From NCBI RefSeq assembly GCF_003788695.1, contig NZ_RARA01000013.1:3100-16094 (forward strand): a DNA stretch of 12,995 bases, given 5' to 3'. Both the position numbers and the translations under genes were made by a program. The stretch's first letter is position 1. The number at the start of each line of letters is the position of its first letter. Below the pieces are notes generated by a model. It saw only the letters and a program-made list of their open reading frames with translations. It was not told the DNA's origin and ran no database searches. This document shows, one piece after another, positions 1 through 6,884 of the stretch. Origin of the DNA: Candidatus Cardinium hertigii (GTDB lineage Bacteria > Bacteroidota > Bacteroidia > Cytophagales_A > Amoebophilaceae).

Positions 1-1164
1 ATCTAGGTAAATATTCAGTCTTGAGTGTGATTGCACTTGTCTGTTTATAATAGCTACAGCTAGCGCTATTGCCCCTTCAGAACCAATGTTATTACCCTCC
101 AGATTAATCCCCGTAATTGTACTATTCTTTTCCAAAGTCCCAGCTAGCTTTACTGCTCCTTCAGAATCAATATTATTATTCACCAGGCTAATCTGCCTAA
201 TTGTACTATTCTTTTCCAAAGCCTGAGCTAACGCTTTTGCCCCGTCAGAACCAATATTATTACTGTTCAGTGAAATAAACCTAATTGTACTATTCTTTTC
301 CAAAACCTGAGCTATCGCTATTGCCCCTTCAGAACCAATATTATTACCCCCCAGATTAATCTCCGTAATGGTACTATTCTTTTCCAAAGCCCGAGCTATC
401 GCTGTTGCCCCTTCAGAACCAATGTTATTAATATCCAAGTTAATCGTTGTAATTGTACTATTCTTTTCCAAAGCCTGAGCTAACGCTTTTACCCCGTTAG
501 AACCAATGTTATTACTGTTCAGTGAAATAAACCTAATTGTACTATTCTTTTCCAAAGCGTGAGCTATCGCTTTTACCCCGTTAGAACCAATGTTATTACT
601 GTTCAGTGAAATAAACCTAATTGTACTATTCTTTTCCAAAGCGTGAGCTATCGCTGTTGCCCCGTCAGAACCAATGTTATTAATATCCAAGTTAATCGTC
701 GTAATTGTACTATTCTTTTCCAAAGCCTGAGCTATCGCTATTGCCCCTTCAGAACCAATATTATTCCTATCCAGGTAAATCTTCCTAATTGTGCTATTCT
801 TTTCTAGGGTTTGAGCTAGCGCTTTTGCCCCATCAAAATCAATGTTACTGTCACTCAGCCAAATATTATTAATTGTTTGATTATATGCCAAAGTTTCAGC
901 TGCTGCACGCAAATGGTTTGCATCGGTACCATTTGGCCAATCGCGAAGTTCTGTTAGGGTACTGAATTGATTTACATAGGATCTATACAACGCATAATAA
1001 TGTTGACGTCTAGCCAATTCAGCACGCACAAAAGCAGCTTCCTTAGAATTTTGTGGCAAACGCCGTTGCAGCTTTTCAAGATGATATGCACCAGGCATAC
1101 ATTTCATTATTTGTTCCGTTAACTCAGGTGAAAGATCCGTTAACTCATTTGGAGACCGTTGCAA
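1..1164 (-). CDS. LRR protein body, signal peptide split off, C-terminus beyond window
   Basis: This open frame encodes the body of an F-box-like/LRR protein. It runs off the left edge; alignment to the 443-aa paralogue suggests about 96 bases are missing. The only start found is TTG at 1164, inside the inverted end of a MITE-like insertion, with an in-frame stop about 40 bases further upstream, so translation is uncertain. Residues about 11-40 correspond to the F-box-like segment of the paralogues. Ten complete 28-residue LRR units follow (bases 882 down to 43), then a degenerate C-terminal cap. The lipoprotein signal peptide that belongs to the gene is stranded at 1224-1445 in another frame. 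If expressed, the protein would be cytoplasmic rather than exported. I read it as a pseudogene or a gene in transition. Confidence 0.75.
   Translation of the reverse strand, partial: MQRSPNELTDLSPELTEQIMKCMPGAYHLEKLQRRLPQNSKEAAFVRAELARRQHYYALYRSYVNQFSTLTELRDWPNGTDANHLRAAAETLAYNQTINNIWLSDSNIDFDGAKALAQTLEKNSTIRKIYLDRNNIGSEGAIAIAQALEKNSTITTINLDINNIGSDGATAIAHALEKNSTIRFISLNSNNIGSNGVKAIAHALEKNSTIRFISLNSNNIGSNGVKALAQALEKNSTITTINLDINNIGSEGATAIARALEKNSTITEINLGGNNIGSEGAIAIAQVLEKNSTIRFISLNSNNIGSDGAKALAQALEKNSTIRQISLVNNNIDSEGAVKLAGTLEKNSTITGINLEGNNIGSEGAIALAVAIINRQVQSHSRLNIYLD
43..882 (-). repeat. Ten tandem 84-bp LRR units
   Basis: Ten 84-base units each encode a 28-residue leucine-rich repeat of the ribonuclease-inhibitor-like class. 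The first half reads NSTIxxIxLxx and the second NNIGSxGAxALAxALEK. Two adjacent units (about 463-546 and 547-630) differ at only two of 84 bases on my comparison, which points to recent unit duplication. The variable residues sit in the beta-strand part; the helix part is nearly fixed. Confidence 0.9.
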
Positions 1165-1334
1165 TAGGAAACAAAAATTTAATAAAAGAAATAAGCGTCT
1201 ACCTAATCATTACTAAAAAGTCTTTAAAAGTACATAAAAAATAATATTTTAGTGCTGTAAACGTACAAAAATGTACAAGTTACATCTAGATTTCTATAAA
1301 AAATACGTTGCCATTTTTCTATTGCAACGGCCTC
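1152..1334. mobile_element. 183-bp MITE-like element, copy A
   Basis: The ends are 16-base inverted repeats, GAGACCGTTGCAATAG on the left and the complement of GAGGCCGTTGCAATAG on the right, matching at 15 of 16 positions. It is flanked by the direct repeat ATTTG (1147-1151 and 1335-1339). The intact paralogues carry the same stretch uninterrupted, so the empty site is visible in this window. The interior is AT-rich and has no transposase, so the element must be mobilised in trans. The GAG-type ends recall some IS5-group elements, but the family cannot be assigned here. Confidence 0.85.
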
Positions 1335-1445
1335 ATTTGGAAGCCGTATTTCAATTGCATGATCTATTGCCTGGTTGCTAACCTGACATGCCGTAAAACT
1401 ACTACCTAATAAGAACAATCTAGGAAGGATAAACTGCTTTTTCAT
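1224..1445 (-). pseudogene. Orphan signal-peptide fragment of the split LRR gene (copy A)
   Basis: The first 28 residues are identical to the N-terminus of the two intact LRR lipoproteins: a basic start, a hydrophobic core and a lipobox ending in Cys20. The frame then enters a MITE-like insertion and stops inside it. From this ATG to the TTG of the body frame is 281 bases. Subtracting the element plus one target duplication (188 bases) leaves 93, exactly 31 codons, so the two pieces were once one reading frame. A short lipopeptide could still be made, but no function is evident. Confidence 0.85.
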
Positions 1446-1648
1446 ATTTTTATTCGTTTAATTGTACTGTTTTATAGTGTTAAGGACAAATCAAGCCATT
1501 GCTATACTTCTTTTACGTTTTAATAATCAGTCAGTTATAACTATTTTATCCTTTCTACTGTATATAAGAAGCTTAAATGTCCTGCTCTATCCTCCAAAGC
1601 TCAAGAACCGTTAGGGTATGCAAGTGTTCCGCATATGTTCTAACCAAT
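1446..1648 (-). repeat. Conserved spacer upstream of LRR copy A
   Basis: This 203-base spacer is the same module found at 2711-2913 and, with small changes, at 3907-4115. It contains the 10-base palindrome AGTTATAACT (1533-1542), about 90 bases upstream of the signal-peptide ATG. It also holds the nested hairpin described at 2875-2909, here at 1610-1644. No Shine-Dalgarno sequence precedes the ATG; the leader is A-rich, as in many Bacteroidota. Confidence 0.75.
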
Positions 1649-2429
1649 CCAAAGCCCGAGCTATCGCTGTTGCCCCTTCAGAACCAATGTTATTAATATC
1701 CAAGTTAATCGTTGTAATTGTACTATTCTTTTCCAAAGCCTGAGCTAACGCTTTTACCCCGTTAGAACCAATGTTATTACTGTTCAGTGAAATAAACCTA
1801 ATTGTACTATTCTTTTCCAAAGCGTGAGCTATCGCTTTTACCCCGTTAGAACCAATGTTATTACTGTTCAGTGAAATAAACCTAATTGTACTATTCTTTT
1901 CCAAAGCGTGAGCTATCGCTGTTGCCCCGTCAGAACCAATGTTATTAATATCCAAGTTAATCGTCGTAATTGTACTATTCTTTTCCAAAGCCTGAGCTAT
2001 CGCTATTGCCCCTTCAGAACCAATATTATTCCTATCCAGGTAAATCTTCCTAATTGTGCTATTCTTTTCTAGGGTTTGAGCTAGCGCTTTTGCCCCATCA
2101 AAATCAATGTTACTGTCACTCAGCCAAATATTATTAATTGTTTGATTATATGCCAAAGTTTCAGCTGCTGCACGCAAATGGTTTGCATCGGTACCATTTG
2201 GCCAATCGCGAAGTTCTGTTAGGGTACTGAATTGATTTACATAGGATCTATACAACGCATAATAATGTTGACGTCTAGCCAATTCAGCACGCACAAAAGC
2301 AGCTTCCTTAGAATTTTGTGGCAAACGCCGTTGCAGCTTTTCAAGATGATATGCACCAGGCATACATTTCATTATTTGTTCCGTTAACTCAGGTGAAAGA
2401 TCCGTTAACTCATTTGGAGACCGTTGCAA
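1611..2429 (-). CDS. LRR protein body, signal split off and C-terminus replaced by spacer sequence
   Basis: Copy B of the split gene encodes 272 residues. The start is TTG at 2429, inside the MITE-like end, as in copy A. The F-box-like segment (about residues 11-40) and five complete LRR units are intact, and the sixth is cut at the duplication junction (1648/1649). After it the frame reads the spacer as DWLEHMRNTCIP and stops, so the remaining LRR units and the C-terminal cap are lost. The protein would lack both a signal peptide and a natural C-terminus. It is most likely a non-functional by-product of the duplication. Confidence 0.7.
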   Translation of the reverse strand: MQRSPNELTDLSPELTEQIMKCMPGAYHLEKLQRRLPQNSKEAAFVRAELARRQHYYALYRSYVNQFSTLTELRDWPNGTDANHLRAAAETLAYNQTINNIWLSDSNIDFDGAKALAQTLEKNSTIRKIYLDRNNIGSEGAIAIAQALEKNSTITTINLDINNIGSDGATAIAHALEKNSTIRFISLNSNNIGSNGVKAIAHALEKNSTIRFISLNSNNIGSNGVKALAQALEKNSTITTINLDINNIGSEGATAIARALDWLEHMRNTCIP

Positions 2430-2599
2430 TAGGAAACAAAAATTTAATAAAAGAAATAAGCGTCTACCTAATCATTACTAAAAAGTCTTTAAAAGTACAT
2501 AAAAAATAATATTTTAGTGCTGTAAACGTACAAAAATGTACAAGTTACATCTAGATTTCTATAAAAAATACGTTGCCATTTTTCTATTGCAACGGCCTC
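2417..2599. mobile_element. 183-bp MITE-like element, copy B
   Basis: Copy of the element at 1152-1334 carried along by the tandem duplication, with the same 16-base inverted ends and ATTTG flanks (2412-2416 and 2600-2604). It is not an independent insertion. Confidence 0.85.
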
Positions 2600-2710
2600 A
2601 TTTGGAAGCCGTATTTCAATTGCATGATCTATTGCCTGGTTGCTAACCTGACATGCCGTAAAACTACTACCTAATAAGAACAATCTAGGAAGGATAAACT
2701 GCTTTTTCAT
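2489..2710 (-). pseudogene. Orphan signal-peptide fragment of the split LRR gene (copy B)
   Basis: Identical to the fragment at 1224-1445: lipoprotein signal peptide with Cys20, then a premature stop inside the MITE-like element. It lies 203 bases downstream of the stop of the intact 330-aa gene and would be the next gene in the direction of transcription. Confidence 0.85.
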
Positions 2711-2913
2711 ATTTTTATTCGTTTAATTGTACTGTTTTATAGTGTTAAGGACAAATCAAGCCATTGCTATACTTCTTTTACGTTTTAATAATCAGTCAGT
2801 TATAACTATTTTATCCTTTCTACTGTATATAAGAAGCTTAAATGTCCTGCTCTATCCTCCAAAGCTCAAGAACCGTTAGGGTATGCAAGTGTTCCGCATA
2901 TGTTCTAACCAAT
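2711..2913 (-). repeat. Conserved intergenic spacer between LRR genes
   Basis: Second copy of the 203-base spacer, between the stop of the 330-aa gene and the signal-peptide start of copy B. It contains the palindrome AGTTATAACT at 2798-2807 and a nested hairpin near the upstream stop codon. Its retention in every gap of the array means gene plus spacer is the repeating module. Confidence 0.8.
2875..2909 (-). terminator. Nested hairpin just after the LRR stop codon
   Basis: Read on the minus strand, GTTAG pairs with CTAAC and, inside it, TATGC pairs with GCATA around a nine-base loop. It starts about five bases past the stop of the 330-aa gene. Copies occur at 1610-1644 and, with one weakened pair, at 4077-4111. 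No run of T follows, so it may be an mRNA 3'-end stabiliser or a rho-independent-like structure without a U tract, and not a proven terminator. Confidence 0.35.
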
Positions 2914-3906
2914 TTAAAGTATGTTGTACTGAGCAGGCCTCCTTTCTCTGTTAATCTTTTCCAAAGCCATAGCTCGTGCTGCTTCTTCTGTAATACCAGT
3001 TTTACTCCAGTCCAGGTAAATATTCAGTGTTGATAATTGTACTTCTCTGTTTATAATAGCTACAGCTAGCGCTATTGCCCCCTTAAAATCAACATTATTA
3101 TCATGCAGACTAAAATACCTAATTGTGCTATTCTTTGCCAAAACCGTAGCCAGCTCTTTTACACCTTTACAATCAATATTACTCGAACTCAGGTCCATAT
3201 TTATAATTGTGCTATTTCTTTCTAAAGCCTGAGCTAGCGCTTTTGCCCCTTCAGAACCAACATTATTATAAGCCAATGAAATATCCGTAATGGTACTATT
3301 CTTTTCCAAAGCCTGAGCTAACGCTTTTGCCCCTTCAGAACCAATATTATTATGCCACAGGATAATCTTCGTAATGGTACTATTCTTTTCCAGAACTTTA
3401 GCTAGCGCTGCCGCCCCGCAAGAACCAATTGAATTCCCAGTAAGGTAAATATTCGTAATTGTGCTATTCTTTTCTAAAGCCCGAGCTAACGCTTTTGCCC
3501 CTTTAGAGCCAATACTTCTGAAAGCCAGGTCAATCTTCGTAATGCTTCGATTGTATGCTAAAGCTTCAGCTGCTGCACGCAAATGGTTTTCATCGGTGCC
3601 ATCCGGCCAATTGCGAAGTTCTGTTAGGGTGCTGAATTGATCTACATAGGATCTATATAAGGCATAATAATGTTGACGTTTAGCCAATACACGATCCGCA
3701 ACAGCAGCTGCATCAGCAGTTGCATAAAACCTTTGTGGCAAACCCTGTTGCAGCCTTTCAAGATTATATGTAGACATACATTTCATTGTTTCGTCCATTA
3801 ACTCAGTTGGAAGCCATTTTTCATCTATTGCCTGGTTGCTAACCTGACATGCCGTAAAACTGCTACCTAATAAGAACAACCTAGGAAGAATAAACTGCTT
3901 TTTCAT
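2914..3906 (-). CDS. F-box-like/LRR lipoprotein, 330 aa
   Basis: An intact exported LRR protein. Residues 1-20 are a lipoprotein signal peptide with Cys20 as the likely lipidated residue; the -3 position is Phe, slightly unusual for a lipobox. Residues about 31-60 begin WLPTELMDETMKCM and resemble an F-box (LPxEL, hydrophobic spacing, then R-F). A linker to about residue 118 is nearly identical in the 443-aa paralogue. Six 28-residue LRR units span residues 119-286, followed by a degenerate cap ending in a basic tail. F-box plus LRR is the layout of eukaryotic SCF ubiquitin-ligase adaptors, and F-box proteins are reported from Amoebophilus. A host-directed role is inferred; lipidation could instead keep it on the bacterial surface. 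The leader is A-rich with no Shine-Dalgarno site. Confidence 0.85.
   Translation of the reverse strand: MKKQFILPRLFLLGSSFTACQVSNQAIDEKWLPTELMDETMKCMSTYNLERLQQGLPQRFYATADAAAVADRVLAKRQHYYALYRSYVDQFSTLTELRNWPDGTDENHLRAAAEALAYNRSITKIDLAFRSIGSKGAKALARALEKNSTITNIYLTGNSIGSCGAAALAKVLEKNSTITKIILWHNNIGSEGAKALAQALEKNSTITDISLAYNNVGSEGAKALAQALERNSTIINMDLSSSNIDCKGVKELATVLAKNSTIRYFSLHDNNVDFKGAIALAVAIINREVQLSTLNIYLDWSKTGITEEAARAMALEKINRERRPAQYNIL
3049..3552 (-). repeat. Six tandem 84-bp LRR units
   Basis: Six 28-residue LRR units of the 330-aa lipoprotein. They are more diverged from one another than those in the neighbouring genes, for example SIGSCGAAALAKVLEK and NIDCKGVKELATVLAK. The array has four units fewer than the 443-aa paralogue, which accounts for almost the whole length difference. 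Confidence 0.85.
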
Positions 3907-4115
3907 ATCTTTATTCGTTTAATTGTATTGTTTTATAGTGTTAAGGACAAATCAAGCCATTGCTATACTTCTTTTGCGTTTTAATAATCAGTCAGTTACA
4001 GTTATAACTATTTTATCCTTTCTACTGTATATAAGAAGCTTAAATGTCCTGCTCTATCCTCCAAAACTCAAGAACCGTTAGGGTATGCAAGTGTTCCGCA
4101 TATGTTTTAACCAAG
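3907..4115 (-). repeat. Conserved intergenic spacer, diverged copy
   Basis: Homologous to the spacers at 1446-1648 and 2711-2913, with point changes and a short insertion beside the palindrome AGTTATAACT (4000-4009). It contains the post-stop hairpin at 4077-4111. It separates the stop of the 443-aa gene from the start of the 330-aa gene and may hold the promoter of the latter. I found no convincing Bacteroidota promoter in it. Confidence 0.75.
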
Positions 4116-5447
4116 TTAAAGTATATTGCACTGGGAACGCCTCCTTTCTCTGTTAATCTTTTCTAAAGCCTGAGCTCGTGCTGCTTCTTCTGTAATACCA
4201 GTTTCACTCCAATCCAGGTAAATATTTAGTCTTGAGTGTGATTGCATTTGTCTCTTTATAATAGCTACAGCTAGCGCTATTGCCCCCTCAGAACCAAAAT
4301 TATTCTCACCCAGTGAAATATACATAATTGTACTATTCTTTTCCAAAGTCCCAGCTAGCTTTACTACCCCTTCAGAATCAATATTATTATTCATCAGGCT
4401 AATCGTCGTAATGGTAGTATTCTTTTCCAAAGCCTGAGCTAACGATTTTGCCCCGTCAGAACCAATATTATTACTGTTCAGTGAAATACACCTAATTGTA
4501 CTATTCTTTTCCAAAGCCTGAGCTATCGCTGTTGCTCCTGCAGAACCCATGTTATTCCTCCACAGGCTAATATCCGTAATTGTACTATTCTTTTCCAAAG
4601 CCTGAGCTAACGCTTTTACCCCTTCAGAACCAATGTTATTACTCTCCAGGTAAATCGTCGTAATGGTACTATTCTTTTCCAAAGCCTGAGCTATCGCTTT
4701 TGCCCCGTCAGAACCCATATTATTACCCCCCAGATTAATCTCCGTAATGGTACTATTCTTTTCCAAAGCCTGAGCTATCGCTTTTGCTCCATCAGAACCA
4801 ATATTATTACCCCCCAGATTAATCTCCGTAATGGTACTATTCTTTTCCAAAGCTTTAGCTATCACTTTTGCCTCGTTAAAACTAATATCATTCATATCCA
4901 GGTAAATCTTCCTAATGGTACTATTCTTTTCCAAAGCCTGAGCTATCGCTTTTGCCCCGTCAGAACCAATGTTATTATTCCACAGTTGAATCGTCTTAAT
5001 GGTACTATTCTTTTCCAAAGCCCGAGCTAGCGCTTTTGCCCCGTCAGAACCAATTCTTCTGCCACTCAGTTCAATCTTAGTAATGCTTCGATTGTATGGC
5101 AAAGCTTCAGCTGCTGCACGCAAATGGTTTTCATCGGTGCCATCCGGCCAATTGCGAAGTTCTGTTAGGGTGCTGAATTGATCTACATAGGATCTATACA
5201 AGGCATAATAATGTTGACGTTTAGCCAATACACGATCCGCAACAGCAGCTGCATCAGCAGTTGCATAAGACCTTTGTGGCAAACCCTGTTGCAGCCTTTC
5301 AAGATTATATGTAGACATACATTTCATTGTTTCGTCCATTAACTCAGTTGGAAGCCATTTTTCATCTATTGCCTGGTTGCTAACCTGACATGCCGTAAAA
5401 CTGCTACCTAATAAGAATAACCTAGGAAGAATAAACTGCTTTTTCAT
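4116..5447 (-). CDS. F-box-like/LRR lipoprotein, 443 aa
   Basis: First and longest intact gene of the array. Signal peptide residues 1-20 with lipobox Cys20; F-box-like segment about residues 31-60; linker to residue 118; ten 28-residue LRR units at residues 119-398; a diverged cap (about 399-432) and basic C-terminus. The first 118 residues differ from the 330-aa paralogue at only two positions that I could see (S60 for F60, P117 for A117), so the N-terminal half is under homogenisation while the LRR part varies. Two neighbouring units (from residues 203 and 231) differ by a single I/M change. LRR proteins bind other proteins, so the array probably sets target specificity. The target is unknown. 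Confidence 0.87.
   Translation of the reverse strand: MKKQFILPRLFLLGSSFTACQVSNQAIDEKWLPTELMDETMKCMSTYNLERLQQGLPQRSYATADAAAVADRVLAKRQHYYALYRSYVDQFSTLTELRNWPDGTDENHLRAAAEALPYNRSITKIELSGRRIGSDGAKALARALEKNSTIKTIQLWNNNIGSDGAKAIAQALEKNSTIRKIYLDMNDISFNEAKVIAKALEKNSTITEINLGGNNIGSDGAKAIAQALEKNSTITEINLGGNNMGSDGAKAIAQALEKNSTITTIYLESNNIGSEGVKALAQALEKNSTITDISLWRNNMGSAGATAIAQALEKNSTIRCISLNSNNIGSDGAKSLAQALEKNTTITTISLMNNNIDSEGVVKLAGTLEKNSTIMYISLGENNFGSEGAIALAVAIIKRQMQSHSRLNIYLDWSETGITEEAARAQALEKINRERRRSQCNIL
4254..5093 (-). repeat. Ten tandem 84-bp LRR units
   Basis: Ten in-frame 28-residue LRR units. Positions 5, 6, 8, 10 and 11 of each unit vary (for example ITEINLGG, IRKIYLDM, ITDISLWR), while the NNIGS turn and the helix are conserved. 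Ten is also the unit number in damaged copy A. Confidence 0.9.
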
Positions 5448-5771
5448 ATTTTATTCGTTTAATTGTATCGTTTCATATTTCAAATGCGCTTGGCACAAAT
5501 CAAGCCACTGTTATACTTCTTTTGCGTTTTAATGAATCATGTTATAACTATTTTATCCTTCTTAACTGTATTAAGAAGTAAGAAGTTTGATGTCCTTCTC
5601 TATCCTATAAGCAGAATAGAGGCACTCTTTGCAAAGATACTATTGTTAATGAAGTTTTGCAAAAATCATTAATTATTAGCCATTTGTTATAATCTATAAA
5701 ATATGGCTGCCAGGCATGTGAACGGATACAATTAATTTAGTAGTTAAATTAAAAATATTTCTGCCACGCAA
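5448..5771. promoter_or_regulatory. Divergent intergenic region between the LRR array and the glycosyltransferase
   Basis: These 324 bases must hold the promoters for both directions. The left half (to about 5606) is an older, diverged copy of the LRR spacer module, including GTTATAAC at 5541-5548. The right half holds a TATAAT at 5688-5693, 78 bases before the glycosyltransferase start, without a clear -35 box or a Bacteroidota TAnnTTTG. Near the start codon a 24-base stretch occurs twice (5707-5730 and 5761-5784). A 69-codon plus-strand frame at 5463-5672 lies in the spacer homology and looks spurious. Confidence 0.5.
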
Positions 5772-5784
5772 ATGAACGGATACA
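5707..5784 (+). repeat. Short direct repeat spanning the glycosyltransferase start
   Basis: The 24-base segments at 5707-5730 and 5761-5784 match at 21 positions and share TGAACGGATACA. The second contains the annotated ATG. In the first the ATG is followed at once by TGA, so it cannot act as the start of this gene. It may be a local duplication of the translation-start region. Confidence 0.6.
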
Positions 5785-6884
5785 TAAAATACATGCAACC
5801 ATGGGGTATTCTATTCTTTGCAGATCGCCTCCCTCCATTAATTGGAGGTATGGAAATACATGCCAAGTATTTTATAGAATATTTTGATAATCACCATAAA
5901 TTTCATATACTGGGCATAGTTACCAAAAATGCTATAGGACAAAATTGTGTTATTTTAAAGGGTAATAACCGATTGATACAGCTAGATACACTAGCGGACT
6001 TATTTTGTCCATCTTTTTTATTTTTCAATAGTGGGAGATGGATAGAAACATTTGCGCAACTGCGCAATGGCTTTCCAAAAGCTAAATTTATATACCGTAC
6101 GGGAGGTAATGAAATCTTAAAGGCAGATCTGGTGAGCAAAAAAAAATCCAGTTATTTGGCGCGTAGGATCTATTGGGTCGATACTTTAAATGATACAATA
6201 GATATACTGTTAACCAATTCTATTTATACAGAAACGCGCTTACGTGCAATGGGTATAACAGCTCCTTTTCAATGTTTTATAGGGGGTGTTCATACAGCTG
6301 CATTAAAAGCAACAAAAGCTTTACATCCTAAGCGGTTGACTATTTTTTGTGCTGCGCGTTTTGTTCCCTATAAACACCATGCTATAATGGTAGATGTAGC
6401 GTATGAATTGGTATTGCGAGGCTATAGTTTTACATTAAGGTTAGCAGGAGATGGCCCTTTATTGGAAAAAATCAAAAGGCAAGTAGCTGCGTATAAGCTT
6501 ACTAACGTTATAAAGTTTCTTGGCGTATTAGACCATGCACAAATATGTCAAGAAATGGTAGAGGCATCTATCTATATGCAGTTAAGTAGTGATCACCTAA
6601 CAAAGGTTCCAGGTGGTTCATATATGCATGCAGAAGGCATGGGTCGTTCTATCTTAGAAGCGCTAACAGCTGGAACTTTTGTAATAGCGGGTCAGGGTGG
6701 CGCTTTATCAGAAATCGTTGTACCACCGTATGGCTTACTGGTTGACATAGCTGATTTCCATACAATGGTAGATCAAGTGGAAGCTATTTTAAATACGCCT
6801 TTAGTCAAAAGACCTATAGGTGATACATTTTGTTGGTCAAAAGTGTTTAAGGGTTACGAAACCTTGTTTGATGGTATGGGATGA
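5772..6884 (+). CDS. Family 4 glycosyltransferase (GT-B fold), 370 aa
   Basis: Probably transfers a sugar from a nucleotide-sugar donor during assembly of a surface polysaccharide or glycolipid at the inner membrane. The N-terminal half has the GT4 acceptor-side motif PPLIGGMEIH (residues 21-30). The C-terminal half has R196 and K201 in ARFVPYK, the LAGDGPL motif at 224-230, and the EX7E motif E288/E296 in EGMGRSILE, all typical of retaining GT4 enzymes. Length is normal for the family. Start 5772 is the longest option; Met8 (5793) is a good alternative because the Rossmann strand begins just after it. No Shine-Dalgarno site is visible. The stop overlaps the start of a second, broken glycosyltransferase (ATGA), indicating a former operon. 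Donor and acceptor cannot be read from sequence. Confidence 0.9.
   Translation: MNGYIKYMQPWGILFFADRLPPLIGGMEIHAKYFIEYFDNHHKFHILGIVTKNAIGQNCVILKGNNRLIQLDTLADLFCPSFLFFNSGRWIETFAQLRNGFPKAKFIYRTGGNEILKADLVSKKKSSYLARRIYWVDTLNDTIDILLTNSIYTETRLRAMGITAPFQCFIGGVHTAALKATKALHPKRLTIFCAARFVPYKHHAIMVDVAYELVLRGYSFTLRLAGDGPLLEKIKRQVAAYKLTNVIKFLGVLDHAQICQEMVEASIYMQLSSDHLTKVPGGSYMHAEGMGRSILEALTAGTFVIAGQGGALSEIVVPPYGLLVDIADFHTMVDQVEAILNTPLVKRPIGDTFCWSKVFKGYETLFDGMG

Larger units (their letters stand above)
384..1648. repeat. Tandem 1,265-bp duplication, unit 1
   Basis: This segment recurs directly and without a gap at 1649-2913, with a constant offset of 1,265 bases. I saw no mismatch in the stretches compared. 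It contains the C-truncated LRR array, F-box-like segment, MITE-like element, signal-peptide fragment and the intergenic spacer. The left edge falls inside an LRR unit. The junction has at most about one base of microhomology plus a shared AAAG just beyond it, so the event looks like illegitimate rather than long-homology recombination. Confidence 0.9.
1649..2913. repeat. Tandem 1,265-bp duplication, unit 2
   Basis: Second copy of the unit at 384-1648. Its right edge abuts the stop codon of the intact 330-aa gene (stop at 2914-2916). Both copies contain the same MITE-like insertion, so the insertion came before the duplication. Apparent identity implies a very recent event; a collapsed or expanded assembly repeat is the main alternative. 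Confidence 0.9.

Noticed and set aside
1053..1244. Plus-strand 63-codon frame, repeated at 2318-2509
   Set aside because: It is antisense to the LRR body and the MITE-like end and appears twice only because of the tandem duplication.
2842..3033. Plus-strand 63-codon frame
   Set aside because: It crosses the spacer and runs antisense to the intact LRR gene; no family features.
1..5100. Regular 84-bp repeats considered as CRISPR or satellite
   Set aside because: They are in frame, encode LRR units without spacers, and follow the codon structure of the genes.
4999..5181. Plus-strand frame antisense to the 443-aa LRR gene
   Set aside because: Shadow of the repeat-rich coding strand.
5463..5672. 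Plus-strand 69-codon frame in the divergent intergenic region
   Set aside because: It lies mostly in DNA homologous to the LRR spacer, which does not carry this frame in its other copies.
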